A stretch of 64,000 nucleotides of DNA from Burkholderia sp. WSM2232 (GCF_000472545.1 NZ_AWZV01000004.1:186001-250000), one strand, 5' to 3'; positions 37,515-47,889 are shown, numbered from the stretch's first letter. The notes: generated from the sequence alone by a model not told the origin. Program-made: numbers and translations.

Positions 37515-38089
37515 TTCGCCATCCCGCGGTCGCGCTCGACGCGGGCGTGTGCTACGGCCACAGCGATGTGGCGCTCGCCGAGGCCGCGGACGTGTCGTCC
37601 GCCGCGCTCGCGCTACGGCTTGCGGGCTTGCAGGTGCCCGCGCCGCGCGTCGTGATGTCGAGTCCGTTGACGCGCTGCTCGGCACTCGCCGTCGAAATGG
37701 CGAACGATTTCGGCTGCGTGCTGAGCCACGACGACCGTCTGAAGGAAATGAATTTCGGCGACTGGGAAGAGCGTCGCTGGGACGCGATAGATCGCGAACT
37801 GCTCGACGACTGGGCGGCCAACTTCGAACACGCGCGAGCGCATGGCGGCGAGAGTGTCGCGCAGTTCGTCATGCGCGTGCGGGCGTGGTTCGATGCCTAT
37901 ACGCAGACTCGTGAGCTTTCACCTGCCTATGTGGTGACGCACGCGGGCGTGATGCGCGCGATCGCTTCACTCGCGCTCGGCGTGCCGCTCGAATGCTGCT
38001 TGCGATGGTCGCTTGAAACGGGCGGCATGGTCTGGTTGCGTCGCGGCGATGAGGGGCAGCCGTGGTCGCTTGTGAAATGGAACGCTTGA
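37499..38089 (+). CDS. cobC: Alpha-ribazole phosphatase, CobC
   Basis: This 196-residue histidine-phosphatase-superfamily protein has the phosphohistidine motif LIRHPAV (His8) and second histidine in VVTHAGVMRAIA, with the acid/base region LKEMNFGDWEERRWD. Position after cobS argues for dephosphorylation of alpha-ribazole-5-P or adenosylcobalamin-P. The ATG at 37499 lies inside cobS (16-bp overlap), so translation may be coupled. Confidence 0.9.
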   Translation: MDIVLIRHPAVALDAGVCYGHSDVALAEAADVSSAALALRLAGLQVPAPRVVMSSPLTRCSALAVEMANDFGCVLSHDDRLKEMNFGDWEERRWDAIDRELLDDWAANFEHARAHGGESVAQFVMRVRAWFDAYTQTRELSPAYVVTHAGVMRAIASLALGVPLECCLRWSLETGGMVWLRRGDEGQPWSLVKWNA

Positions 38090-38305
38090 GGGTGAGCGTT
38101 GTGAGGCGCGCGGGAGTTAGCGGGCGCGAGGTCGCGCTGCGTGCTGTCACCGTTGCCGACTTTGCCGGGCGTGACTGACTGCCACTGCGCGTCTGTCCGC
38201 ATCGCCCGAGTGGCGCGCAGCATTTCTCAGCATCACAGCCGTCAGACCAGGTGACTGGAGCGTCGCGGCGCATCTTTTCTCGCCGCTGCGCCTTCACGTC
38301 CCGCT

Positions 38306-39214
38306 CTACTTCCTGCGCGAGCGCGCAAGCTCCAGGTCCGCGCACATCTGCCTCGCGCCCTCTACGATGCGTGGCGCGGGCCGATTGATCAGATCGCCGT
38401 CGATCGCGAACAGGTTGTTGTTCTCCACCGCCAGTAGCCGCGGCCATGCGCGCCATGCGCCGAGTTGCGGCAACGGTGTGTCCGGTCTGGTCGCGCCGGG
38501 CGCAGCGGTGACGATCGCCTCCGGATTCACGGCGAGCACGGCTTCCGTCGAAACCGTGGGCACGAGCGGTTGCAGCGCTGCGAACACGTTCCGGCCGCCG
38601 CATAACTCGATGACGTCGCTGACCATATGCTCGCCGTTGAGCGTCATCAACGGTTGATCCCACACCTGATAGAACACGTTGACGGCCGGCCGTTTCGCGT
38701 ACTGGGCGCGCAGTTGCGCAATCTCGCGACGATACGCGGCCGCCGCTGAATCCGCCGTGGACGACGTGCCCAGCAACTGGCCCAGCTTCGTCACGGAGAC
38801 GGCCACATCGTCCAGACGATGCGGCTCGCTGAAGAACAACGGTATGTGCAGTTCGCGCAGTCGGTCGAGCTGACGTTGCGCATTGCCGTGCCGCCACACC
38901 ACGATCAGATCGGGCTTGAGCGCAACGATGCGTTCGAGGTCGAGCGACTTGTTGTCGCCGACGCGCGGCAGTTGTTTTGCCTCAGGCGGATAGTCGCTGT
39001 ATGACACGGCGCCCACCATCTTCGACGCGCCGCCTGCCGCGTACAGCAGCTCGGTGACGTGCGGCGCGAGACTGATCACGCGTTGAGCCGCAACGGGCAA
39101 GGTGACGATGGCGCCCGTGTCGTCGGTCACGCTGATGCTGGCACGCGCGGGCAACGCGGCGGCAACCAAGGCGGTGGCGAGGATCAAACGGGCGAGGCGC
39201 GCGAAGGGTGTCAT
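38306..39214 (-). CDS. btuF: Periplasmic cobalamin-binding protein, BtuF-like
   Basis: This roughly 302-residue protein has a signal peptide (cleavage near residue 25, LPARA|SISVT) and the helical-backbone binding fold: QRVISLAPHVTELLYAAGG, VSYSDYPPEAKQLPRVGD, LKPDLIVVWRHGN. It should pass B12 to BtuCD. The ATG at 39214 gives a normal signal peptide; an in-frame ATG at 39247 would add 11 residues and cannot be excluded, as neither has a strong ribosome-binding site. It is last in the minus-strand cob set, convergent with cobC. Confidence 0.9.
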   Translation of the reverse strand: MTPFARLARLILATALVAAALPARASISVTDDTGAIVTLPVAAQRVISLAPHVTELLYAAGGASKMVGAVSYSDYPPEAKQLPRVGDNKSLDLERIVALKPDLIVVWRHGNAQRQLDRLRELHIPLFFSEPHRLDDVAVSVTKLGQLLGTSSTADSAAAAYRREIAQLRAQYAKRPAVNVFYQVWDQPLMTLNGEHMVSDVIELCGGRNVFAALQPLVPTVSTEAVLAVNPEAIVTAAPGATRPDTPLPQLGAWRAWPRLLAVENNNLFAIDGDLINRPAPRIVEGARQMCADLELARSRRK

Positions 39215-39290
39215 CGATTCGAATGTCGAAATGTGCGTTGAACGCATGAACGGTGCGGCGAGGCGCAGGAGTGTTGCGTTGGCAACCAGA

Positions 39291-40436
39291 TCAGCTTGAT
39301 CGCGGCGCCTGGGCGCCGACTGTTGCCGTCGCGGTCGCCTTCGCCGCCACCGTCACCACCGCCATCGCCTCGCGCAAGCTGTCTTGCAGGCGCGTCCATT
39401 CCTCTTCGCTGCCAGGCAAGCCGAAGCGCACACTAGCCGACGACGCGAAAAGCCGTGTCCACACGCCGCGTGTGGCGAGAGCTTCATGCAAGGCCGCGGC
39501 GCGTGGGTCGTCGGTCCATGCAAAGAGCGGCGTGGCCCGAGTGCGGATGTCATGCGCTTGCAGCAGATCGACGAGACGTGTGCTGTCCGCGGCGAGTCGC
39601 GAGCGCATCTGCTGTTGCCAGCCGCGATCCGCGAACGCGGCCTTCACGGCATGACGCGCCGGGCCACTGACAGTCCAGGCGCCGAGCGCGCGGCGCAGCC
39701 GTTCGATCATGGCCGGCGATGCCAGCACGAAACCGGCGCGCACACCGGCGAGACCAAAGAACTTGCCCGGCGAGCGCAGCACGATCAGACCTTCGCGATT
39801 GGCGTGCGCTGCGAGCGAGGCGGAGGGCATCGTGTCGGCAAAAGCTTCGTCGACGAGCAGCGTGCCGCCGCGCGCACTCAGTTGCGCGTGCCAGGCGAGC
39901 AGCTTTTCAGCGCTCAGATGGTGAGCGGTCGGATTGTTCGGGTTCACGACAACTGCGTGCGTGAGCGCTGCAGGCAAGCTGTCGCAGGAAATGTCGAGCG
40001 GCACGACGCCATGACCCGCGCGCTCGAAAGCCGGTGCGTATTCGCTGTAAGTGAGCGGCGCGACGCCCGTCTGGCCTCGCGGCAACAAGGCCGGCAGTGC
40101 GCGGATCGCCGCCTGGCTTCCGGCGACGGGCAACACATGCGCGGCGTCGGGCGCGCCGTAATAGCGCGCGGCGCAGTCGGCCAGGCCGTCGCCTTCGTCG
40201 GGCAGGCGGCGCCATGCCGCGGCGGGCACGGGCGGCACCGGATAGCCGTGCGGATTGATCCCCGTCGACAGGTCCAGCCACTCATCGTACGGAATTCCAT
40301 AGCGCTCGGCCGCTTCGTGCAGATTGCCGCCGTGCGTGATCGGCGCGCGAGGCGTCGCCAGAGTATCGGCTGACAGGGAGGCTTGCTCGCGCTGCGCATC
40401 GCGAGGAAGGCGTGAGTCGGCGATTCGTTCAGACAT
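39291..40436 (-). CDS. cobD: Threonine-phosphate decarboxylase / aminotransferase-like CobD (CobC of some nomenclature)
   Basis: This 381-residue fold-type-I PLP enzyme makes (R)-1-amino-2-propanol phosphate, the linker of the nucleotide loop. The family start THGGNLHEAAERYGIPYDEW, VVNPNNPTAHHL and the PLP lysine in LRSPGKFFGLAGVRAGF are seen. It overlaps cbiB by eight bases. The C-terminus ends in an Ala/Thr-rich tail. Gene naming differs between pathways; the reaction is well supported. Confidence 0.92.
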   Translation of the reverse strand: MSERIADSRLPRDAQREQASLSADTLATPRAPITHGGNLHEAAERYGIPYDEWLDLSTGINPHGYPVPPVPAAAWRRLPDEGDGLADCAARYYGAPDAAHVLPVAGSQAAIRALPALLPRGQTGVAPLTYSEYAPAFERAGHGVVPLDISCDSLPAALTHAVVVNPNNPTAHHLSAEKLLAWHAQLSARGGTLLVDEAFADTMPSASLAAHANREGLIVLRSPGKFFGLAGVRAGFVLASPAMIERLRRALGAWTVSGPARHAVKAAFADRGWQQQMRSRLAADSTRLVDLLQAHDIRTRATPLFAWTDDPRAAALHEALATRGVWTRLFASSASVRFGLPGSEEEWTRLQDSLREAMAVVTVAAKATATATVGAQAPRSS

Positions 40437-41367
40437 GCAGCGGCACGCTCAGCAAGGCCAGCACGATCAGCACCGCGAGCCACAGAATCATGGTGCGCTC
40501 GACCAGCATCAGCGCGGCTGTGATGTGAGCGGTCTTGGCGGGATGGCCGAAGCCGAGCGTGGGCCGGTGTTCGAGCGCGCCGTTATAAACCGCCGGGCCG
40601 CCGATCAGCACATTCAGGCTGCCCGCCCCCGCGGCCATGACCGGGCCGGCGTTCGGGCTGTCCCAGCGCGGCGCCTGCTCGCGCCAGCAGCGCCAGGCCG
40701 TGCGCGTGTCGCCGAGCAGCGCGTAACTCGCGGCGGTGAGGCGCGCGGGAATCCAGTTGAGCACGTCGTCGAGGCGCGCGGCCGCCCAGCCGAAGCGCAA
40801 ATAACGCGGTGTGCGGTAGCCCCACATGGCATCGAGCGTATTGGCGAGGCGAAAGCCGAGTGCGCCGGGACCACCCGCGATCGCGAACCAGAAGAGCGCG
40901 CCGAAAATCGCGTCGTTGCCGTTTTCCAATGCCGATTCGACTGCGGCGCGCGACAGCGCTGCTTCGTCCGCATGCGTGGTTTCGCGCGAGACGATCCGCG
41001 CGGTCAGCAAGCGCGCCTGCGCGAGGTCGCGCTTTCCGAGCGCTTTGGCGATCGGCTCGATATGGTCGTGCAGGCTGCGCGCGCCGAGCGCGAACCACAG
41101 CAGCGCGACGTGCACGGCACAGGCCGCGAAAAACGGCAGGACGGCCACCAGCCACCAGGCGACCAGCACCGGCGGCAACACGGCCAGCGCCCACGCGAGC
41201 AGCCCCTTTAGCCGCAGGCGCCGGCCGCGGTTGTAGTGCGCTTCGAGACGCGCCGCCCACTTGCCGAAGCCCACCAGCGGATGCGCGCCGCGCGGCTCGC
41301 CCAGCCAACGGTCAACGGCCACGCCCGCGGTGGCGAGCGTCACGATGAGGGGAAGCGTCAGCATCAC
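40429..41367 (-). CDS. cbiB: Adenosylcobinamide-phosphate synthase, CbiB
   Basis: This 312-residue membrane protein attaches the aminopropanol arm to adenosylcobyric acid. Landmarks are DRWLGEPRGAHPLVGFGKWA near the N-terminus, the SRETTHADEAALSRAAVES segment and LNWIPARLTAASYAL. It overlaps cobU by four and cobD by eight bases, indicating one transcript. Confidence 0.95.
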   Translation of the reverse strand: MMLTLPLIVTLATAGVAVDRWLGEPRGAHPLVGFGKWAARLEAHYNRGRRLRLKGLLAWALAVLPPVLVAWWLVAVLPFFAACAVHVALLWFALGARSLHDHIEPIAKALGKRDLAQARLLTARIVSRETTHADEAALSRAAVESALENGNDAIFGALFWFAIAGGPGALGFRLANTLDAMWGYRTPRYLRFGWAAARLDDVLNWIPARLTAASYALLGDTRTAWRCWREQAPRWDSPNAGPVMAAGAGSLNVLIGGPAVYNGALEHRPTLGFGHPAKTAHITAALMLVERTMILWLAVLIVLALLSVPLHV

Positions 41368-41918
41368 GCGGCGCCTGCGGTTTTGAGAGCGAGCGGCAGG
41401 CCCGCGACCATCATCGTGGCCTGGCTTGAGAGCGCCGCAATGCGCTGATTGAGCCGCCCGAGTTCGTCGACGTAAAGACGCGTGGCCGCGCCGAGCGGCA
41501 CGACGCCGAGGCCGATCTCGTTGCTGACCGCGATGATCTTGCCGCGCGAGGTGGCGAGCGCCGTCTCGAGCGCCTCGATGCGCGCCTGATATTCAGCCGG
41601 CGGCAGCGGCTCGCCGTCGGCGGGGCACAGCAGATTGGCAAGCCACAAGGTCAGACAGTCGATCAGCGTGCAGTGTCCCGGCGCGTCCGCTTGCGCTACT
41701 GCGCCCGCGAGGTCGAGGTCCGCTTCCAGAAGGCGCCAGTGCGCGGGGCGCCGCGCGCGATGATGCGCGATGCGCGCGTTGAACTCGGCGTCGCCGGCAA
41801 CGCGCGCCGTCGCAATGTAGGTGACGGGCAGCGCGCTTTGGCTGGCGAGCCGCTCGGCGTATACGCTCTTGCCCGAGCGCGCGCCGCCGAGAACGAAGGT
41901 GAGGTCGCGGGAAATCAT
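41364..41918 (-). CDS. cobU: Adenosylcobinamide kinase / cobinamide-phosphate guanylyltransferase, CobU
   Basis: This 184-residue bifunctional enzyme has the P-loop GGARSGKS at its N-terminus, the region TYIATARVAGDAEFNARIAHHRARR with the guanylylated histidine, and VSNEIGLGVVPL. The ATG at 41918 (MISRDLTFVLGG) fits the family; a start 66 bp earlier adds unrelated residues. It is first in the minus-strand set, divergent from cobQ with only 95 bp between starts. Confidence 0.95.
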   Translation of the reverse strand: MISRDLTFVLGGARSGKSVYAERLASQSALPVTYIATARVAGDAEFNARIAHHRARRPAHWRLLEADLDLAGAVAQADAPGHCTLIDCLTLWLANLLCPADGEPLPPAEYQARIEALETALATSRGKIIAVSNEIGLGVVPLGAATRLYVDELGRLNQRIAALSSQATMMVAGLPLALKTAGAA

Positions 41919-42013
41919 CGCGTGATTGTACCGGCGTGCCGCGTGCAGAGCGGGCCGGCGCGATGGGATAATGCGGCCCACCATTCCTTTTCATCGTCGA
42001 GTCCAAGGTTTCC

Positions 42014-43693
42014 GTGAGCACCCAACCGATCCCGCCGCAGATTCCGCTCGACGCGCCAGCCGTGCCGCGCGGCACGCTGATGATCCAGGGCACCACGTCC
42101 GATGCCGGCAAAAGCACGCTCGTCGCCGGTTTATGCCGGCTCGCGCGGCGCGCCGGCGTGCGCGTCGCGCCGTTCAAGCCGCAGAACATGGCGCTCAACA
42201 GCGCGGTCACCGTGGACGGCGGCGAAATCGGGCGCGCGCAAGCCCTCCAGGCGGTGGCCGCCGGGATCGCCGCGCACACCGACCTGAACCCCGTGCTGCT
42301 CAAGCCGACAAGCGATCGCGGCGCGCAGGTGATCATTCACGGCAAGGCGCGCATGAATCTCGACGCCCGCGCCTATCACGACTACAAGCCGGTCGCCTTC
42401 GAGGCGGTGCTGCAATCGTATGCGCGGCTGCAAGCGGCGTACGACACGATTTTTGTGGAGGGCGCGGGCAGCCCGGCCGAGATCAACCTGCGCGAGCGCG
42501 ATATCGCGAACATGGGGTTTGCCGAGGCGGTGGACTGTCCGGTGGTGCTGGTGGCGGACATCGACCGGGGCGGGGTGTTCGCGCATCTGACGGGCACGCT
42601 CGCCTGCCTGTCGGCAAGCGAGCAGGCGCGCGTGCGCGGCTTCGTCATCAACCGTTTTCGCGGCGATATCGGGTTGCTGAAACCGGGCCTCGACTGGCTC
42701 GAAGCGAAGACCGGCAAGCCGGTGCTCGGCGTGATTCCCTATCTGCACGGGCTCACGCTCGACGCCGAGGACATGCTGCCGCCCGAGCTGCGCGCGGCGC
42801 AGCGCGGCGACGCCGCGCGCACCCTGCGGGTGGTGGTGCCGGTGTTGCCGCACATCAGCAACCACACGGATTTCGACGCGCTGCGCGCCCATCCGCAAGT
42901 CGATTTCCACTACGTGCGCAGCGGCATGACGCCGCCGCCCGCCGATCTGATCATCCTGCCGGGCTCGAAGAATGTGCGGGGCGACCTCGCGTTCCTGCGT
43001 GCGAACGGCTGGGACGGGGTGCTGCAACGGCACCTGCGCTATGGCGGGCGGGTGATCGGCATCTGCGGCGGCATGCAGATGCTGGGCCGCGAGGTAGCCG
43101 ACCCGCACGGCGTGGAAGGTGCGCCCGGTGCGTCGGCGGGGCTCGGCTGGCTCGACTACTCGACCGTGCTGACGCGCGAGAAGACGCTCGTGAACGTGAC
43201 CGGCCGGCTCACGCTGCCCGGCTTGCCGGAAGTGGCCGGCTACGAGATTCATATGGGCGAGACGCGGGGGCCGGCGCTCGAATCGCCGGCCCTGCGTCTC
43301 GCGGAAGGAGGCGAGGCGGGCCGGATGAGTGAAGCGGGTACGAAGGGCTCCGTGGCACAGGCGGGCGAGGCAGGCCAAGGAGGCCAAGGAGGCCAAGGAG
43401 GCCAAGCAGGCCAAGCAGGCCAAGCAGGCCAAGCAGGCCAAGCAGGCCAAGCAGGCCAACCCGCCGCCGCACGCCCGGACGGCGCTATTTCGGCCGATGG
43501 GCAAATTCTCACGACTTACGTGCACGGTCTGTTCGACACGCCGGCCGCCTGCGCGGCGCTGCTGGCGTGGGCCGGACTGAGCGACGCCGAAGCGATCGAC
43601 TACCCCGCGTTACGCGAAGCGTCGCTGGATCGGCTGGCCGACACGCTCGCGGAGCATCTAGACCTCGCCGCATTGGTGGCGGCGGTGAGCTGA
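42014..43693 (+). CDS. cobQ: Cobyric acid synthase, CobQ, with an in-frame minisatellite linker
   Basis: This 559-residue enzyme amidates adenosylcobyrinic acid diamide. The N-terminal ATPase-like domain has [12 protein letters not shown] and [13 protein letters not shown]; the glutaminase domain has nucleophile Cys351 ([10 protein letters not shown]) and catalytic His504 (YVHGLFD). Between them, residues about 435-490 form a non-conserved Gly/Gln/Ala linker encoded by ten 9-bp repeats, so the protein is longer than usual (about 480-510). The GTG start has AAGG five bases upstream. It is divergent from cobU. Confidence 0.95.
   Translation: MSTQPIPPQIPLDAPAVPRGTLMIQGTTSDAGKSTLVAGLCRLARRAGVRVAPFKPQNMALNSAVTVDGGEIGRAQALQAVAAGIAAHTDLNPVLLKPTSDRGAQVIIHGKARMNLDARAYHDYKPVAFEAVLQSYARLQAAYDTIFVEGAGSPAEINLRERDIANMGFAEAVDCPVVLVADIDRGGVFAHLTGTLACLSASEQARVRGFVINRFRGDIGLLKPGLDWLEAKTGKPVLGVIPYLHGLTLDAEDMLPPELRAAQRGDAARTLRVVVPVLPHISNHTDFDALRAHPQVDFHYVRSGMTPPPADLIILPGSKNVRGDLAFLRANGWDGVLQRHLRYGGRVIGICGGMQMLGREVADPHGVEGAPGASAGLGWLDYSTVLTREKTLVNVTGRLTLPGLPEVAGYEIHMGETRGPALESPALRLAEGGEAGRMSEAGTKGSVAQAGEAGQGGQGGQGGQAGQAGQAGQAGQAGQAGQPAAARPDGAISADGQILTTYVHGLFDTPAACAALLAWAGLSDAEAIDYPALREASLDRLADTLAEHLDLAALVAAVS
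43371..43460 (+). repeat. 9-bp minisatellite in cobQ, ten units
   Basis: The unit CAGGCCAAG (variant GAGGCCAAG in units 2-4; last unit ends AAC) is repeated ten times without interruption. It reads as Gly-Gln-Ala or Gly-Gln-Gly in the cobQ frame. Because the unit is a multiple of three, copy-number change alters length without a frameshift. Confidence 0.97.
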
Positions 43694-43792
43694 GTGCGCG
43701 GCGGACCAGCCGTTGATTGGATTGCTGGAAGAACAGGGGAAAACGCAACCGGCAGGTTTTCGGCCGGTCGCCTGTTCCACTTTTCCAGCGCC

Positions 43793-44212
43793 TCAATACA
43801 ACACGATTTGCGTGCAACGAAAGAGCGCAATGGTCTTGCCCGCTGGATCAGTGACGGTTGCGTCCCACACCTGCGTACTGCGGCCGAGGTGCACGGCTTT
43901 CGCGACGGCGCGAATCGTGCCCTCGGTCGCCGTGCCGACGAAGTTGCTTTTCAGCTCGACCGTCGTGAAATTGCGCGCCGTTTCCGGCAGATGAGCGAGG
44001 CACGCGTAGCCGCAGGCGGTGTCCGCGAGACCGATTACCGTGGCCGCGTGCAAGAAGCCGTTGGGGGCGAGCAGTTCTTCGCGCACGGTCAGTTCCGCGC
44101 TGAGCATGCCTTCGTCCAGCGACAGCACATGCACGCCCAGCAAGCCCGGCAGCTTGCCCTTCTGGCGTTCGTGCAGGCGTTCGACGGTGTATTCCGGGCG
44201 GAGCTTGCTCAT
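43793..44212 (-). CDS. PaaI-family hotdog thioesterase
   Basis: This 139-residue protein has the 4HBT/PaaI hotdog pattern: APNGFLHAATVIGLADTACGYA, where the Asp and Gly-rich helix form the active site, and VELKSNFVGTATEGTIRAVA. It is likely to hydrolyse an acyl-CoA; the acyl group is unknown. It is convergent with cobQ and divergent from parA. Confidence 0.88.
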   Translation of the reverse strand: MSKLRPEYTVERLHERQKGKLPGLLGVHVLSLDEGMLSAELTVREELLAPNGFLHAATVIGLADTACGYACLAHLPETARNFTTVELKSNFVGTATEGTIRAVAKAVHLGRSTQVWDATVTDPAGKTIALFRCTQIVLY

Positions 44213-44435
44213 TGATCTGCTTCCTCGAAAGATGGATTCGCTGACGGACGACGGCCGATTAGCCGTTCGGGGGCTTCGGCCTCGCTGGATTTGTCGATAT
44301 TATCAACGGCTGGATCGGCGCGCGCGCATCGGCAGCCTGGCAAAGCGGCGCGCCGGCGCGACAACTGGGCAGCAAGCCCGAAGCAGAAAGCGGCAAACCG
44401 GCTGGCACCGCCCAGCCTTCTTTCCGGGAGTATTC

Positions 44436-45074
44436 ATGACGGTAATCGTGGTGGCGAATCCGAAGGGCGGCGTGGGCAAGAGCACGCTGTCGACGAATCT
44501 GGCCGGCTATTTCGCCGCAAGCGGCGAGTGGGTGGCGCTCGCCGATCTTGACAAGCAGCAGTCGGCGCACGCGTGGCTGTCGTTGCGGCCCGAGACGTTG
44601 CCCGCCATCGAAACGTGGGATGTCAACCCCGAGACGCCCGTCAAACCGCCGAAGGGACTGGAGCACGCCATCATCGACACGCCCGCCGGATTGCACGGCA
44701 ATCGCATGAACGTCGCGCTGGAACTGGCGGACAAGGTGATCGTGCCGCTGCAGCCGTCCATGTTCGACATCCTCGCCACCCAGGACTTCCTGGAGCGGCT
44801 GGCTAAGGAAAAGGCGGTCAGAAAAGGGGCAATCGAGATCGGCGTGGTCGGCATGCGAGTGGACGCACGCACGCGCTCGGCCGAGCAACTGCATCGTTTC
44901 GTGGAGGGGCTGAAGCTGCCCGTGCTCGGTTACTTGCGGGACACGCAGAACTACGTGCAGCTCGCAGCACATGGCCTGACGCTGTGGGACGTCGCGAAAA
45001 GCCGCGTGGAGAAGGACCTGGAGCAGTGGGAGCCGATCATCCAGTGGACGAACGGCGCCGTGAAGAAAGGCTGA
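44436..45074 (+). CDS. ParA/MinD-family ATPase without a linked ParB
   Basis: This 212-residue protein has a deviant Walker A NPKGGVGKST (residues 8-17) with the extra signature lysine, LADLDKQQSAHAW (Walker A'), and IIDTPAGLHG (Walker B). It is a short, orphan ParA: no HTH extension and no parB nearby. The ATG at 44436 follows a CCGGGAG ribosome-binding site. It may position a protein cluster or DNA; an 11-bp tandem array follows at 45187. Confidence 0.9.
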   Translation: MTVIVVANPKGGVGKSTLSTNLAGYFAASGEWVALADLDKQQSAHAWLSLRPETLPAIETWDVNPETPVKPPKGLEHAIIDTPAGLHGNRMNVALELADKVIVPLQPSMFDILATQDFLERLAKEKAVRKGAIEIGVVGMRVDARTRSAEQLHRFVEGLKLPVLGYLRDTQNYVQLAAHGLTLWDVAKSRVEKDLEQWEPIIQWTNGAVKKG

Positions 45075-45186
45075 GCGGGCGGCGAGCGACGCCTGGGGCT
45101 GCCATGCGGGCGGCAGTTCGGGAGGGAGCCGGCCGAATACTGGCCCTTGGGACCGGCCGCCGAGGGACCGGCCGAACACAGGCTTC

Positions 45187-45284
45187 AGGTACTGGCCGAA
45201 TACCGGCCTAATTCGGGCTAATATGGGCCGAATACCGACCTGATACGGGCCTAATACCGGCCGACTCCCATGCGACTCCCGGCC
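45187..45284. repeat. Degenerate 11-bp tandem array after the ParA gene
   Basis: Nine consecutive units of 11 bp (one of 10) have consensus (T/G)AATACCGGCC: for example GAATACCGGCC at 45198, TAATATGGGCC at 45219, GAATACCGACC at 45230, TGATACGGGCC at 45241 and TAATACCGGCC at 45252; the last two units begin GACTCCC. Looser copies occur at 45135 and 45149-45183. The array ends ten bases before the panD stop. Confidence 0.9.
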
Positions 45285-45293
45285 TGGGTCGGC

Positions 45294-45680
45294 TCAGGTC
45301 CAGTTCTGGGTGGGCACGTGGTCGCGGCTGCCCTTGATCTTGTTGTTTTCGTCGACAAAAACCAGATCCGGCTTCCAGCCCGCCTTGAGTTCCGCCTCTT
45401 CGACCATCGCGAAAGCCGCAATGATCACCAGATCGCCGAGTTGCGCGCGCCGGGCCGCGGAGCCGTTCAGCGAAATCATGCCGCTGCCGCGCTCGCCCTT
45501 GATCGCGTAAGTCGAGAACCGCTCGCCGTTGTTGATGTTCCAGATGTCGATGCGTTCGTTTTCGACAATGTTCGCCGCTTCCAGCAGGTCTTCGTCGATC
45601 GCGCAGGAGCCTTCGTAGTGCAGCTCGCAATGCGTGACCGCGACGCGGTGGATCTTCGACTTGAGCATGTTGCGTTGCAT
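45294..45680 (-). CDS. panD: Aspartate 1-decarboxylase, PanD
   Basis: This 128-residue enzyme makes beta-alanine for pantothenate. The self-processing site Gly24-Ser25 (YEGSCAID) that yields the pyruvoyl group is intact, as is [22 protein letters not shown]. The ATG at 45680 ([12 protein letters not shown]) matches the family; an upstream in-frame start adds 20 unrelated residues. It lies 62 bp after panC on the same strand. Confidence 0.97.
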   Translation of the reverse strand: MQRNMLKSKIHRVAVTHCELHYEGSCAIDEDLLEAANIVENERIDIWNINNGERFSTYAIKGERGSGMISLNGSAARRAQLGDLVIIAAFAMVEEAELKAGWKPDLVFVDENNKIKGSRDHVPTQNWT

Positions 45681-45742
45681 GGCTGGCCAATCCTTTGATT
45701 CGTGGCGATTCCCGGATGCCGTGCGGATCGCCTCAAGCAAGT

Positions 45743-46810
<1,068 letters not shown>

Positions 46811-47686
46811 TCAGGCCGGCAAGTAGGCGAGGCGCACATAAATCGGTGCGAACGGCTCGGCCTGAGTGATTTCTACGAGCGATTCCCGGCACAACTCCAG
46901 CACGGCGATGAAATTCACCACCACGACGGGCACGCCCTTGCTGGTATCGAAGAGCTCGGAAAATTCCATGAAACGGGCGTTCTGCAACTGCCGCAGGATC
47001 GTGCTCATGTGCTCGCGCACCGACAGTTCCTCGCGCGAAATCTTGTGATGCTGCACCAGCTTCGCGCGCTTGATCACGTCGGCCCACGCGGCGCGCAGGT
47101 CTTCGCTGTTCACGTCCGGAAAGCGCGGCGTGATGCTTTGCTCGATATAGACTTCGGCGCGCAGGAAGTCGCGCCCGAGTTGCGGCAACTGGTCGATGCG
47201 CTGCGCGGCCAGCTTCATCTGCTCGTACTCGAGCAGGCGCCGCACGAGTTCGGCGCGCGGGTCTTCGGCTTCCTCGCCGCTGTCGACCTTCTTGACGGGC
47301 AGCAGCATGCGCGACTTGATCTCGATCAGCATGGCCGCCATCAGCAGATATTCGGAGGCGAGTTCGAGATTGGTCTGGCGCAACTGGTCAACGTAGCCCA
47401 GGTACTGCACGGTGACGTCCGCCATCGGGATGTCGAGCACGTTGAAGTTCTGCTTGCGGATCAGGTAGAGCAACAGATCCAGCGGTCCCTCGAACGTTTC
47501 GAGAAATACCTCGAGCGCGTCCGGCGGAATGTACAGGTCGGTGGGCAGCTTGAAGAGCGGCTCGCCGTACAGGCGCGCGAACGCAATGCCGTCGACGGTG
47601 TCCGGCGTCGAATCGGTAGCGGGCGTGGCAAGCGCGGCGTCGGGCGACGCCGGCGGTGCGCCGTGAGCCTCGTCGGCGTGACTCAT
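46811..47686 (-). CDS. scpA: Segregation and condensation protein A, ScpA
   Basis: This 291-residue kleisin has the N-terminal SMC-binding region FEGPLDLLLYLIRKQNFNVLDIPMADV, the conserved ASEYLLMAAMLIEIKSRMLLP helix and a C-terminal winged-helix part (REHMSTILRQLQNARFMEFSELF). A 40-residue Ala/Pro-rich N-terminus precedes these. The ATG at 47686 is chosen; an upstream in-frame ATG overlaps the DUF3460 gene. It works with Smc and ScpB in chromosome condensation. Confidence 0.94.
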   Translation of the reverse strand: MSHADEAHGAPPASPDAALATPATDSTPDTVDGIAFARLYGEPLFKLPTDLYIPPDALEVFLETFEGPLDLLLYLIRKQNFNVLDIPMADVTVQYLGYVDQLRQTNLELASEYLLMAAMLIEIKSRMLLPVKKVDSGEEAEDPRAELVRRLLEYEQMKLAAQRIDQLPQLGRDFLRAEVYIEQSITPRFPDVNSEDLRAAWADVIKRAKLVQHHKISREELSVREHMSTILRQLQNARFMEFSELFDTSKGVPVVVVNFIAVLELCRESLVEITQAEPFAPIYVRLAYLPA

Positions 47687-47703
47687 TGGTGGCGGCGCGG
47701 CGC

Positions 47704-47889
47704 TCAGAAGTTCTGGTAGTACTGGTAAGGCGTCTGTTCGACGCGCGAAGCCTTCTGTTCGGCGCGCTCTTCCAGGTCGATCGGCTGCTTGTCCCACAGA
47801 AGCGCCCGGCCGCGGCGTTGCTCGGCTTCCAGGTTGGGCTTTTGCTGCTTGAGCTGGTTCAGGAACTGGGTGATGTCCGATTGATACAT
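47704..47889 (-). CDS. DUF3460 family small protein
   Basis: This 61-residue protein (MYQSDITQFLNQLKQQKP onward, RGRALLWDKQPIDLEERA) matches the DUF3460 family of Burkholderiales, normally encoded just before scpA. It is polar and probably cytosolic. The function is unknown. Confidence 0.87.
   Translation of the reverse strand: MYQSDITQFLNQLKQQKPNLEAEQRRGRALLWDKQPIDLEERAEQKASRVEQTPYQYYQNF

Noticed and set aside
43371-43460. Possible CRISPR array
   Set aside because: The repeats are nine bases, contiguous, with no spacers, and lie in frame within cobQ.
43209-43525. Minus-strand repetitive frames (Leu-Leu-Gly and Trp-Pro-Ala repeats)
   Set aside because: They are reverse readings of the cobQ minisatellite, which keeps all frames open.
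44436-45074. Plasmid or integrated element origin suggested by parA
   Set aside because: No parB, repA, integrase or attachment repeats are present and both flanks are core chromosomal genes; the array is reported only as a candidate site.
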